Below, piece after piece: positions 27,769 to 35,467 of a stretch of DNA of 64,000 bases. A program made the position numbers and the translations under genes. Below the pieces are notes generated by a model. That model searched no databases and had not been told where the DNA came from. It worked only from the letters and a program-made list of their open reading frames with translations. Source of the stretch: an uncultured Sutterella sp. (lineage in GTDB: Bacteria; Pseudomonadota; Gammaproteobacteria; Burkholderiales; Burkholderiaceae_F); contig CAAEPH010000031.1 of NCBI GenBank assembly GCA_900757865.1, forward strand, positions 1-64,000, written 5' to 3'. Within the stretch, counting starts at the first letter, position 1, and every line of letters begins with the position of its first letter.

Positions 27769-27807
27769 CGCATTACCCCAAATTAGGACTACTTTCAGGA
27801 GATAACT

Positions 27808-28530
27808 ATGAAAGACATCAACTTTTTCTCGACGTGCATTGGGGATGCCGTCAAGGCCAACATGGCTCGCTCTTCGGTTCTCTTACTTGAAGAACTCGGC
27901 TGCCGTGTGCATTTCCCCAAAAAACAGACGTGCTGTGGACAGCCTGCGTTGAACTCGGGCTACATCAAAGAAGCCATGGCGGGGATCAAAAATAACATCG
28001 TCGCGTTTGAAGAAAACGACTACCCCATCGTCTGCCCGGCGGGCTCCTGCACGTATGCGCTTCTCTCCTACGCGTTGCACCTTGTCAACGAACCCGAATG
28101 GGCCGAACGCGCCATTCGCATGGGTGAACGCGTGCACGATTTGACAAGCTTCATTGTGAACGACTTGGGCGTCGTGGACGTTGGCGCCCGCCTCGAAGGC
28201 CGTGCGGTTTACCACCCGTCGTGCTCCTTGTGGCGCAAATTGGGCGTGGTGAACGAACCGCTTGAACTCTTAAAGCACGTCAAAGGGCTCGAACTCTTGG
28301 AGTTCCCGCACGCGGATCGCTGCTGCGGCTTTGGGGGAACGTTCGCGACAAAGATGTCGGAAATCTCTGGCGCCTTGGTCGCCGATAAGGTGAGTGACAT
28401 CATGACCGTGAAGCCCGACTTCTTGATTGGCGCCGACTCCTCGTGCCTCTTGAACATCGGTGGTCGCATGGCTCGTGAAGGGCACCCCGTCAAGGTAATG
28501 CACATTGCCGAAGTGTTGATGAGCCGCTAA
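27808..28530 (+). CDS. lutA: Lactate utilization Fe-S subunit LutA (LldE)
   Basis: The 240-residue protein has two CCG cysteine-rich motifs, QTCCGQPALNSGY (Cys about 42) and RCCGFGG (Cys about 171), plus STCIGD near the start. These bind an iron-sulfur cluster. With LutB and LutC it oxidises L-lactate to pyruvate at the cytoplasmic face. The ribosome-binding site AGGAGA is good, and lutB follows after 45 bases. Confidence 0.92.
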   Translation: MKDINFFSTCIGDAVKANMARSSVLLLEELGCRVHFPKKQTCCGQPALNSGYIKEAMAGIKNNIVAFEENDYPIVCPAGSCTYALLSYALHLVNEPEWAERAIRMGERVHDLTSFIVNDLGVVDVGARLEGRAVYHPSCSLWRKLGVVNEPLELLKHVKGLELLEFPHADRCCGFGGTFATKMSEISGALVADKVSDIMTVKPDFLIGADSSCLLNIGGRMAREGHPVKVMHIAEVLMSR

Positions 28531-28575
28531 GCGTTGCGCTTACTGTTAACGAACCCATATTGGAGATAGACCATC

Positions 28576-30069
28576 ATGCAAGATATTCGAGTTCAGTTCA
28601 AAAAAGCGCAAGCCGAAAAACGCTTACGCGTAAACGTCGAAAACCCCGACCGGTTTTTGCGAACCAACCCGTTGCCGTTCCACGATCGTGCACAGCAGCA
28701 AATCGACGACGGCATCATGCGTAAAGCCGTCGCCAAAGCGCAGGACGTCATTGGGGCCAACCGCTTAAAGATCATGAGCGAGTTGGGTGACGTCGACGGC
28801 TGGCGCGATCGCGCGGCGCAGATCCGTGACTACGTCCTTGAAAACTTGGACGCGCTGCTCTACCAACTCTCCGAGAAAGTGGAACAAAACGGCGGCCACG
28901 TCTTCTTTGCGAAAACCAAAGAAGAAGCCACGAACTACATTCGTGAAGTGTGCCGTCAGAAAAACGCCAAGAAGGTCGTGAAGTCCAAATCCATGGTGAC
29001 CGAAGAAATCGGGATGAACCACGTCTTGATGGACGACGGCATTCAAGTGATTGAAACCGACTTGGGCGAATACATCCTCCAGGTCGCTGGCGACAAACCC
29101 TCGCACGTGGTGGTGCCCGCCATTCACCGCGACCGCGTGCAGATTCGCAAAGCGCTCCACGAAAAGTTGGGCTACGACGGTCCGGATACGCCCGAAGAGA
29201 TGACCGCGTTTTTGCGCAAAAAGATGCGTCAGGATTTCTTGACGGCTGACGTGGGGGTCTCGGGCTGCAACTTCGCGGTTGCCGAAACCGGGTCGATCTG
29301 CTTGGTCACAAACGAAGGGAACGCGCGTTTGACGACGACGCTGCCCAAGACCCACATCGCCGTGATGGGCATGGAGCGTATTGCCCCCACGTTCCAAGAA
29401 GTGGATGTGTTGATCACGATGCTCGCGCGCTCCGCAGTGGGCGCTCGCCTGACGGGCTACAACACGTGGCTCACCGCCCCTCGCGAAGCGGGGGACGCAG
29501 ACGGTCCAGAAGAATTTCACTTGGTGATTTTGGATAACGGTCGCTCGGAAATCTTGGGCTCTGCCTTTAAAGAAATTCTGCGCTGCATTCGCTGTGGGGC
29601 CTGTATGAACACGTGCCCGTGCTACCGCGAAATTGGTGGCCACGGCTACGGCTCCATCTATCCGGGTCCCTTGGGTGCTGTGATTACGCCGCTTTTGGGT
29701 GGCTACGAAGAGTACAAGGACCTGCCCTACGTCTGCACGCTCTGCACCGCCTGCGACATGGTCTGCCCGGTTGAAATTCCGCTCTCGAAGTTGATTTTGA
29801 AGCACCGCAAGAGCGAAGTCGAACAAGGCATTCGTCCGTCCGGTGAACGTTTGGCGACCGAAGCGTTTGGTTGGGTGAATGGCCACCCCGGCTTCTGGAG
29901 TCTTGGTATGAAAGTGGCTGCGAAAGTGGGCGCTGTCAATAAGACCGGGAAGACGAGCTTTGCGCCGGGCGAATTGGGTAAGTGGTACGCCTCGCGCGAT
30001 TTGCCTGTCTCGGACGGCCAAGCTTTCCGCAGCTGGATGGAAGACCATATGAAGGAAAAGGGCCTCTAA
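28576..30069 (+). CDS. lutB: Lactate utilization Fe-S subunit LutB (LldF)
   Basis: The 497-residue protein has an N-terminal LUD domain (DVGVSGCNFAVAETGSI) and two ferredoxin-type clusters, CIRCGACMNTCPC (about 336) and CTLCTACDMVCP (about 387). It is the large iron-sulfur subunit that passes electrons from lactate oxidation towards the quinone pool. The ATG has a GGAGA ribosome-binding site. A long open frame on the opposite strand is a codon-bias shadow. Confidence 0.93.
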   Translation: MQDIRVQFKKAQAEKRLRVNVENPDRFLRTNPLPFHDRAQQQIDDGIMRKAVAKAQDVIGANRLKIMSELGDVDGWRDRAAQIRDYVLENLDALLYQLSEKVEQNGGHVFFAKTKEEATNYIREVCRQKNAKKVVKSKSMVTEEIGMNHVLMDDGIQVIETDLGEYILQVAGDKPSHVVVPAIHRDRVQIRKALHEKLGYDGPDTPEEMTAFLRKKMRQDFLTADVGVSGCNFAVAETGSICLVTNEGNARLTTTLPKTHIAVMGMERIAPTFQEVDVLITMLARSAVGARLTGYNTWLTAPREAGDADGPEEFHLVILDNGRSEILGSAFKEILRCIRCGACMNTCPCYREIGGHGYGSIYPGPLGAVITPLLGGYEEYKDLPYVCTLCTACDMVCPVEIPLSKLILKHRKSEVEQGIRPSGERLATEAFGWVNGHPGFWSLGMKVAAKVGAVNKTGKTSFAPGELGKWYASRDLPVSDGQAFRSWMEDHMKEKGL

Positions 30070-30127
30070 GGTGAGATGCCTAACGGCACCAGAAGGATAC
30101 CGGTAACGAGGTGGACGAAGGGGAGTG

Positions 30128-30268
30128 ATGGTCGCGAAGAAAGCAAAGGGCAAGCTCAAAGTGGCAAACTTTGAAGCCCCTAAAAAGAAGGACTCGTGTG
30201 GGGTACCCGGCTTTCTTCGCCCATCGCAACATTTGTCCCGTAAGGGGAAAAATGCTAACGCTCTTTGA
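30128..30268 (+). CDS. Small basic protein of 46 residues inside the lut operon
   Basis: An ATG at 30128 follows a strong ribosome-binding site (GGGGAG, two bases before the start). The frame encodes a Lys-rich 46-residue peptide (MVAKKAKGKLKVANFEAP, then a Lys run and DSCGVPGFLRP) and stops at 30268. It lies in the 270-base gap between lutB and lutC in the same direction, where operon genes are otherwise tightly spaced. No family was recognised. It could be a small regulatory or Fe-S accessory protein, or a chance frame; the ribosome-binding site and operon position are the support. Confidence 0.4.
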   Translation: MVAKKAKGKLKVANFEAPKKKDSCGVPGFLRPSQHLSRKGKNANAL

Positions 30269-30350
30269 CATCGCCATCGTTCCCCCCAGAGACCCTGGTG
30301 CCATGGCCCTAAACCATTGACTTCAACCCTATTATTTTGTGAGTGTGATC

Positions 30351-31043
30351 ATGATTCAAAATCGCGAATCCTTTTTAAAGACCGTCTCCGAGCAGATGGG
30401 GCGCAGCCTGCGCACGGAGTTGAGCCCCATGCCAAAGCCCGTTAACGACTATGCCACGACGAACTATACCGACCTCGATGCCGTGGGTTTGGAGAGCCTC
30501 TTTATTGAACGTGGCAAACAGATGTTGGCTAAAGTGACGACGACGCTTCCTGAAAACGTGGGCGCGACGGTGCTCGAAGTCGCTCGCCAGTACGGCGCGC
30601 CGGTGCTCGCCACAAACGACGCCCGCCTGGAAGAAACCGGCATTCTGAATGCCCTTCGCACCGGTTTAGGTGACGTGCACGTCTGGGACGCTGCTCAAGG
30701 CGACGCCAACATCCCCGTGGCCGACAAAGCCAAGGTGGGCGTTGTCTTTGCCGACTACGCCATCGCCGACGTAGGCTTTATGGTGCTCTTTTCTTCGAAA
30801 GACAAGGCGCGCTCTGTGTCGCTGTTGCCCGAAAACGGCATCTTTGTGGTGCGTCGCAGCACGATTTTGCCGCGCGTTGCGCAATTGGCTCAAATCCTGC
30901 ACCAGCGTGCCGAAGCGGGTGAACGGATGCCGAGCTGCATCAACATCATCGGTGGGCCGTCTTCCACGGCGGACATTGAGTTGATCAAAGTGGTGGGTGT
31001 GCACGGTCCCGTGACCGCGAACTACGTGGTGATCGAAGACTAA
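30351..31043 (+). CDS. lutC: Lactate utilization protein LutC (LldG)
   Basis: The LUD-domain protein has about 230 residues (GVVFADYAIADVGFMVLFSS; LPRVAQLAQIL; INIIGGPSSTADIE, LIKVVGVHGP). LutC is the third subunit of the LutABC lactate oxidase complex. The ATG at 30351 is preferred to the GTG at 30339, though neither has a strong ribosome-binding site. It ends the operon, before a probable terminator and an sRNA-like locus. Confidence 0.9.
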   Translation: MIQNRESFLKTVSEQMGRSLRTELSPMPKPVNDYATTNYTDLDAVGLESLFIERGKQMLAKVTTTLPENVGATVLEVARQYGAPVLATNDARLEETGILNALRTGLGDVHVWDAAQGDANIPVADKAKVGVVFADYAIADVGFMVLFSSKDKARSVSLLPENGIFVVRRSTILPRVAQLAQILHQRAEAGERMPSCINIIGGPSSTADIELIKVVGVHGPVTANYVVIED

Positions 31044-31053
31044 ATTCGACAAT

Positions 31054-31124
31054 GGGCCTGGGTTCACCAACGGGTACCAAGCGGTGCAGTCCGTGAAACC
31101 CTGGCCCACAACAAACCCTTTTTT
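31054..31124 (+). terminator. Probable terminator hairpin after lutC
   Basis: GGGCCTGGGTTCAC (31054-31067) pairs imperfectly with GTGAAACCCTGGCCC (31093-31107), and a T6 run follows at 31119-31124. The stem is long and the T run is somewhat distant, so the terminator call is moderate. Confidence 0.5.
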
Positions 31125-31206
31125 ACCGTTTCCCTCCATGGGTTGTTGAGAATGAACAAGGCCCTCTCTTTGATGGCTTTTCTCCTCTATGACATCAAGC
31201 ATCTTT

Positions 31207-31218
31207 AGGGTTTACCCT
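31207..31218. promoter_or_regulatory. Perfect AGGG-TTTA-CCCT operator-like site before the second sRNA
   Basis: The site is centred about 49 bases before the expected transcript start. It precedes a TATATT -10 box at 31250-31255 that lacks a good -35, an arrangement typical of activator-dependent promoters. Confidence 0.5.
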
Positions 31219-31261
31219 GGGTTGGTCCGAATTTATTTGCCCAGTGGTGTATATTGACCCT

Positions 31262-31362
31262 TGAGAGATGTTGAGGCGTCTTGCGACCTCCTGACGTTCT
31301 CAACAATTCTTTCACCTCGATGAGCTTTTTCCTCCTTTAACTCGCTCATCGGGGTGTTTTTT
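31262..31362 (+). ncRNA. Candidate sRNA with two anti-Shine-Dalgarno hairpin loops
   Basis: A TATATT box at 31250-31255 should start a transcript near 31262. The first hairpin pairs GTTGAG (31270-31275) with CTCAAC (31299-31304) and CGTC with GACG. Its 12-nt loop, TTGCGACCTCCT, contains the complete anti-Shine-Dalgarno ACCUCCU. The second hairpin is the terminator: CGATGAGC (31318-31325) pairs with GCTCATCG (31344-31351), then GGGTGTTTTTT. Its loop carries TTTCCTCCTTTAA, shared with the candidate sRNA at 11.7 kb. No coding sequence fits. The design resembles CU-rich-loop sRNAs that block ribosome-binding sites, such as the CuckooRNAs of alphaproteobacteria or the NmsR siblings of Neisseria. 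Function is inferred. Confidence 0.6.
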
Positions 31363-31983
31363 ATGGTGTTTCATTCTTTGTGCGCCCCACGCTTAGAACC
31401 TCTGTTTGGTCCTCTGTTTCGCTCGATGTTTCGTCCCTTTTCTCCGCGTCGGCATGGCGAAGGCTAACGGCCGGTGAATAGCCTTTCACACTCACGATCT
31501 CACAGCGTCGGGCCGATCGCTTCACCACCTCCTTCTCTTTTCGCCAGCCATCTCCCCTATCCGTTGGATTCCTCTCACCTTTCCTCACTTTCCTTTACTT
31601 TCTCTCCTGTCGTAGGCCTTCTTCGGTTGTGTTGTCGTGTTGGTATTACTTCTCCCGTGTGCCTTAGGTTTAGCATAGCGTTCGTCATTTTCTTTATCAC
31701 AAGCCATCGCTGGTGGGCTTGTGGTTGTGTTGTGGATGTAGGGGTTGTGTGCGGCGCTTTCTCCTTATCTTGGAGCTCGTTCACTCTGGCTTCTCTGGTA
31801 ATGCCGTCGGTGGATGTCTGTTGTTTTGTGGTTCTTTGTTGGTGTAGATCAATTAGAGTTGTTGCAGCTATCGGCTTGGGCGCATTGACTCATCCTCGTT
31901 GGGTGGCAACGTAAGGTTTGCAATGAGAGCGCACCGGCTCCACACTATGGGTAATCCCAACGAAAAAGATCAGGAGGCCGAGG
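31363..31983. other. Non-coding stretch between sRNA candidate and orphan antitoxin
   Basis: The region is T-rich on this strand with long pyrimidine runs. Open frames of up to 146 codons exist but have low-complexity Ser/Leu/Val composition and no ribosome-binding site, so no gene is called. A GGAGG ribosome-binding site at its end serves the antitoxin gene. Confidence 0.4.
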
Positions 31984-32307
31984 ATGAAAAAAGCGAAAAA
32001 GACGACGCCATCAGCAACCCAAGCTGCCCAAATACAGACAACCCCCTCGATGACACGCATCACTCTACGCGTCGAGAGTGATCTCAAGCACGACGCGGAC
32101 GCGCTCTTTGACGCCTTGGGACTCGATACCAGCACGGCCATTAACCTCTTTTTGCGACAAGCCATTCGTAAAGGCGGATTGCCTTTCAAGGTGAAATTGG
32201 ATAAAGAAGAGCGTAAGACCCTGCTCGTGAGGGCGAGCAACAGCGCCCGTACTAAGGCTAAGGTACACGTTGGTGATCATGAGGACGAGGACGATGGCGT
32301 GGTTTAA
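31984..32307 (+). CDS. Orphan RelB/DinJ-family antitoxin
   Basis: The 107-residue protein has a ribbon-helix-helix core (MTRITLRVESDLKHDADALF, DALGLDTSTAINLFLRQAIR, KGGLPFKVK), the classic RelB/DinJ pattern. It also has a basic N-terminal extension and an acidic C-terminal tail (DHEDEDDGVV). A GGAGG ribosome-binding site is present. No YafQ/RelE-type toxin follows within the window, so the antitoxin appears to be an orphan. It may have taken on a regulatory role, or the toxin was lost. Confidence 0.8.
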   Translation: MKKAKKTTPSATQAAQIQTTPSMTRITLRVESDLKHDADALFDALGLDTSTAINLFLRQAIRKGGLPFKVKLDKEERKTLLVRASNSARTKAKVHVGDHEDEDDGVV

Positions 32308-32416
32308 CAAGCTGTTGTCGAGTGGGTGAGCGTTCTCAAAGGGGCATTCGCTTCAGAGTAACGAGAGATCAAACAGTACGGTCGAACAGAGCAATCTTCC
32401 CGAGCGATCGTTCAGC

Positions 32417-32459
32417 AGGCCACCGTGAGTCTAACCACTCAAGGTGGCCTAAGTTTTTA
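32417..32459 (+). terminator. Strong terminator downstream of the orphan antitoxin
   Basis: AGGCCACC (32417-32424) pairs perfectly with GGTGGCCT (32443-32450), followed by AAGTTTTTAG. It lies about 110 bases after the antitoxin stop. Confidence 0.75.
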
Positions 32460-32602
32460 GGAACGAGGGATTGGCATGAAAAATGGCTATACCACGCGTA
32501 GGGGTGAGATTGGCAACACGAGAGGCAAAATGGATTGCCTGTAGTTTAGGGGTTTCTCCCAGGCGGGGGTTACGTACTGAGGTAGAAGGCATTTAACGAC
32601 TT

Positions 32603-32629
32603 TGCATAATCTGCAAATTCCCTTTGCAG
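32603..32629 (+). promoter_or_regulatory. Promoter-like box and leader hairpin upstream of porin
   Basis: CATAAT at 32605-32610 could be a -10 box. The perfect stem CTGCAAA/TTTGCAG (32611-32617 and 32623-32629) lies directly after it, at the expected transcript start of the porin mRNA. Confidence 0.4.
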
Positions 32630-32771
32630 GCGTTTCTATAGTCAGACGTGGTAGCAAGACTCTAAAGTGAGAAGAAAGCGCAACGCGTCGGGTGCGGGTC
32701 TCAAGATCGCTCTTGAGGCGAATCGTCCAATGTCAGCGCCACAAGAAACCTCTACTCTCGGAGATCGCACT

Positions 32772-33938
32772 ATGTCGAATACCCCCATCTCTCATTTATC
32801 GCGTTTATCCTCGTTGTCCGTGGCGCTCGTTTGTGCCTTAGCGAGTGGCATGGCCTTCACGAGCCCCGCGCAGGCTGCCGATGTGACCGTCTATGGTCGT
32901 ATTGATACAGGTCTGCAAGTGACACGTGGTCACACGCAGCATCAAACCAAAACCGAAATGCGATCGGGCTTTACGGGTGCAAGTCGCTTTGGGTTTCGTA
33001 TCCATGAAGTGATCAATCCCGACTGGCAAGTGAAAGCCGTGCTCGAGAGTGGGATCAACTCGGACGACGGCACGCTCACAAGCGACGGCGTGCTCTTTTC
33101 GCGTCAAAGCACCCTAGCGCTTATCTCGCCTACGTGGGGCACGTTTGCCATGGGTCGCTCCGGAAAGGTGCTCTCGGGCGCCAATGAATTTACCCGCATT
33201 GGTCGTTTTACCCCCTTTAGCGTGGTCTGGGGCGACGCCAGTTTAATGTTTTACGGCAAAGGTGCACGCATCAGTAACGGCCTCTTCTACCAAAGCCCAA
33301 CCGTGAATGGGTTCACGGCGGTGATGAGCGCCTCACTTCAAAGTAGCGGCGAAGAAGTCTCGCCCTTTAATGAAAACACCCGCTACTGGGGTGCGAGCGT
33401 GGACTACACCACCCCCACCTGGGGCACACTCATGGGGTTTGAGCAAAATGTGCTCGCGCACACCGAACGACGCGCAGGGAAGGATAATCCCACCACAATG
33501 CAAGTGATGGGATACGTCACGCTACCCACGGCACGCTCCATTCGTTTGTATGCAGCCTATCAGTATGGCGACCATCTGGATCGCCTCTCGGCCTTGAAGA
33601 GCTTTAATGACATGAACGGGCGCAAATTGGCGGTAAGCGACGTGACCGCCCACAACGTAATGGTGGGTGCTAAAGTGGGCGTTGCAGCCGGCACGTTGAG
33701 ACTCTCGGCGCTGTACTCGAAAAACACCAACGGCCAGACCTTTAAAAAGCTCGATACGGATCGGGCGGATTATTGGGCGTTGGGCATGGGTTACGAATAT
33801 CCGTTTAGCAAACGCACCATGGTTTATGGCGCTGTTACCCACTTAGTGGGCGAGAAGGCGCTGAAAGATGCCGTCAGTAAAACGGAAGGCGATTTACACC
33901 GCACGTCCTTTACCGTCGGTTTGCAGCATAAGTTCTAG
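32772..33938 (+). CDS. Outer-membrane general porin (Burkholderiales type)
   Basis: The ATG at 32772 is chosen because GGAG lies upstream and a clean signal peptide follows (LSVALVCALASGMAFTSPAQA, cleaved before ADVTVYG). The mature protein starts VTVYGRIDTGLQVT and ends in Phe, as in Gram-negative porins of the Porin_4 family that form trimeric 16-strand channels. About 388 residues. It is a distant paralogue of the porin at 61.0 kb (VTLYGNVDTGLSY). A hairpin with GTCTTTTT follows at 34002-34033. Confidence 0.9.
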   Translation: MSNTPISHLSRLSSLSVALVCALASGMAFTSPAQAADVTVYGRIDTGLQVTRGHTQHQTKTEMRSGFTGASRFGFRIHEVINPDWQVKAVLESGINSDDGTLTSDGVLFSRQSTLALISPTWGTFAMGRSGKVLSGANEFTRIGRFTPFSVVWGDASLMFYGKGARISNGLFYQSPTVNGFTAVMSASLQSSGEEVSPFNENTRYWGASVDYTTPTWGTLMGFEQNVLAHTERRAGKDNPTTMQVMGYVTLPTARSIRLYAAYQYGDHLDRLSALKSFNDMNGRKLAVSDVTAHNVMVGAKVGVAAGTLRLSALYSKNTNGQTFKKLDTDRADYWALGMGYEYPFSKRTMVYGAVTHLVGEKALKDAVSKTEGDLHRTSFTVGLQHKF

Positions 33939-33969
33939 GCGAAAGCGTACGATCGCATAAGGAGGCGGC

Positions 33970-34104
33970 ATGGGAAGAGCGCTTAGAATCCTCATCATGA
34001 GGGCAAACGAGCTAGTCCTTTTGCCGTCTTTTTGCATGACGATCGTCTTTCACGTTGATGGATTGCGTTTTAAAGTTTTAGTTTTTATGGAGAATCGAGG
34101 ATGA
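33970..34104 (+). CDS. Possible 44-residue leader ORF coupled to the SGNH protein gene
   Basis: AAGGAGGCGGC precedes an ATG at 33970. The frame of 44 codons (MGRALRILIMRANELVLLPS, then hydrophobic residues) stops at TGA 34102-34104, overlapping the next ATG by four bases (ATGA). This arrangement suggests translational coupling. Against it, the frame contains the hairpin that seems to terminate the porin transcript. No family was recognised. Confidence 0.3.
   Translation: MGRALRILIMRANELVLLPSFCMTIVFHVDGLRFKVLVFMENRG
34002..34033 (+). terminator. Terminator after the porin gene
   Basis: GGCAAA (34002-34007) pairs with TTTGCC (34020-34025), followed by GTCTTTTT. Confidence 0.55.
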
Positions 34105-34967
34105 AACAACGTGTACGTTCTCTTTTGTCAGCCGTTGCAATGAGTTTGTCGCTTTGTGCGACTACGGCATTGGCGAGCCCAGTGAGCCATGGAGGGTCAA
34201 TCGAGGATGATGTCACGCGGCTCATTAGAGATCTACCCGTCCCGGTGGTTACCAAAGCGCCTGAGAAGGTGCCGTCGGTGGCGCTTCTCATTGGGAACAG
34301 CTACAGCTTTTATAACTGTGGGGTGCACACGTATTTGCGCGACCTGATGCAAGCCTCAACACCGCAGATTGGGATGAAAACGCGGCTTCTGACCATCAGT
34401 TCCGGTTCGCTCACGTTCCACGACGTGAAGCACTATCTCTTGCCCCATGAATTGGACCCCTACGGCGACAAAAAAGATGGGGCATTGACTCACCCCATGT
34501 TTGATGTGGTGATCATGCAAGGACACTCTGCGGCGGCTACGTCCGAAAAACGTATCCCCGTTTTTAAACGCATGGTGAGTGAGCACGCGAAGACCATTCG
34601 TGAGGCAGGCAGTGAACCTCTTTTGGTGATGACGTGGCCTAAAGAAAATAAACCTGGCGAGTTGGATAAGTTGGCAAAGAACACGATTGAGGCGGCCAAC
34701 GACGCGAAGATTCGTGTGGTGCCTGTTGGCTTGGCCTGGGCCGTGGCCCAAAAAGCCTTGCCGGAAGTGAAGTTCTATATGCCGGATCATTCGCATCCGA
34801 CCGCTGCGGGAACGTACCTCTATGCCGCAACGCTATATGCCGTACTCTTTCACCGCCCCATGTCGGATTTAGATGTGCTGGGCGGGTGTGAAAAACCGCT
34901 CTCGCCTGAGGTTGCCAAAACTTTACGCGATGTGGCTTGGGAGACCGTGCAGGTGTTTGAACGTTAG
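34101..34967 (+). CDS. Secreted SGNH-hydrolase-like protein
   Basis: The 288-residue protein has a signal peptide (LLSAVAMSLSLCATTALAS). Its fold signatures fit SGNH/GDSL hydrolases: LLIGNSYSFYN (block I Ser-like region, about 62-72), VVIMQGHSAA, and PDHSHPTAAGTYLYA (block V with D and H, about 228-242). Such enzymes hydrolyse esters, often on sugars or the cell envelope. The classical GDS is GNS here, which is also found in the family. The target is unknown. It stands alone between the porin and a repeat element. Confidence 0.65.
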   Translation: MKQRVRSLLSAVAMSLSLCATTALASPVSHGGSIEDDVTRLIRDLPVPVVTKAPEKVPSVALLIGNSYSFYNCGVHTYLRDLMQASTPQIGMKTRLLTISSGSLTFHDVKHYLLPHELDPYGDKKDGALTHPMFDVVIMQGHSAAATSEKRIPVFKRMVSEHAKTIREAGSEPLLVMTWPKENKPGELDKLAKNTIEAANDAKIRVVPVGLAWAVAQKALPEVKFYMPDHSHPTAAGTYLYAATLYAVLFHRPMSDLDVLGGCEKPLSPEVAKTLRDVAWETVQVFER

Positions 34968-35195
34968 TTCTGAAAACGTGGTTCAGGGATTGGAGGTCAC
35001 CCGAGCGAGTGATCGAAATGGATAGTCTTTGTTAGAGTATTTTAAAATACCGATCGGGTAGTATTTATAGATCCCTTCTTGTCAGAAAGGTGATTGATGT
35101 AAGAGACTGATATTCATTGAGAGTATCAACCTCGTGACGCTTCGAGGCTGATGACTTAGAACTATAGGCCCAAGACAAAAATGCCCTTGTCCAAT

Positions 35196-35467
35196 CTGAC
35201 GGTTCGTGTTATTTTTATCTGTAGAGAGACGCTTGTTTTCTGCTACAGCTAAGAGTGTTCTCCTTAGAGACGGCTTAACCTCTTGCTCAGGTTAGGCCGT
35301 TTTGCTTTGTTTCTACCCGTACACCATGTACGGGCAGAACTGGGTTAGCAACTTCCCAATTCTGACAAGCCTTTTTAGTATACGCCTTTTATATTCTGTA
35401 TTTGAAATACAAGTTTTATTTTTAAGTTTTCGGTACTAATATTTAGTTTTGGTGACGTGACCATGAC
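35196..35467 (+). repeat. Structured intergenic repeat, copy A
   Basis: About 270 bases match the copies at 42535-42803 and 43009-43277 in the same orientation. In order they hold a promoter (TTGTCC at 35187-35192, 17-bp spacer, TATTTT at 35210-35215), a variable hairpin and a terminator hairpin (ACGGCTTAACCT with AGGTTAGGCCGT). Next come a CTACCCGTACA-type hairpin, an AGAACTGGG/CCCAATTCT hairpin, a conserved block TTTTTAGTATACGCCTTTT, an inverted repeat GTATTTGAAATAC, and a common end near GGTGACGTGACCATGAC. The right end coincides with the point where recD2 is cut. Not related to any element I recognise. Confidence 0.75.
35218..35306 (+). ncRNA. Candidate small RNA of repeat copy A
   Basis: The transcript predicted from the element promoter folds GAGA...TCTC around a variable stem (ACgCTT with AAGaGT) and then a terminator (35270-35281 with 35289-35300) followed by TTTTGCTTT. 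The stem differs in sequence from copies B and C but keeps pairing, which supports an RNA. No experimental evidence. Confidence 0.45.

Noticed and set aside
28765..30159. 464-codon open frame on the minus strand
   Set aside because: It lies antisense to lutB, has a His/Arg-rich composition typical of a codon-bias shadow, and no ribosome-binding site.
31474..31914. 146-codon plus-strand frame
   Set aside because: Low-complexity Ser/Leu/Val sequence in pyrimidine-rich DNA, no ribosome-binding site, no recognisable domain.
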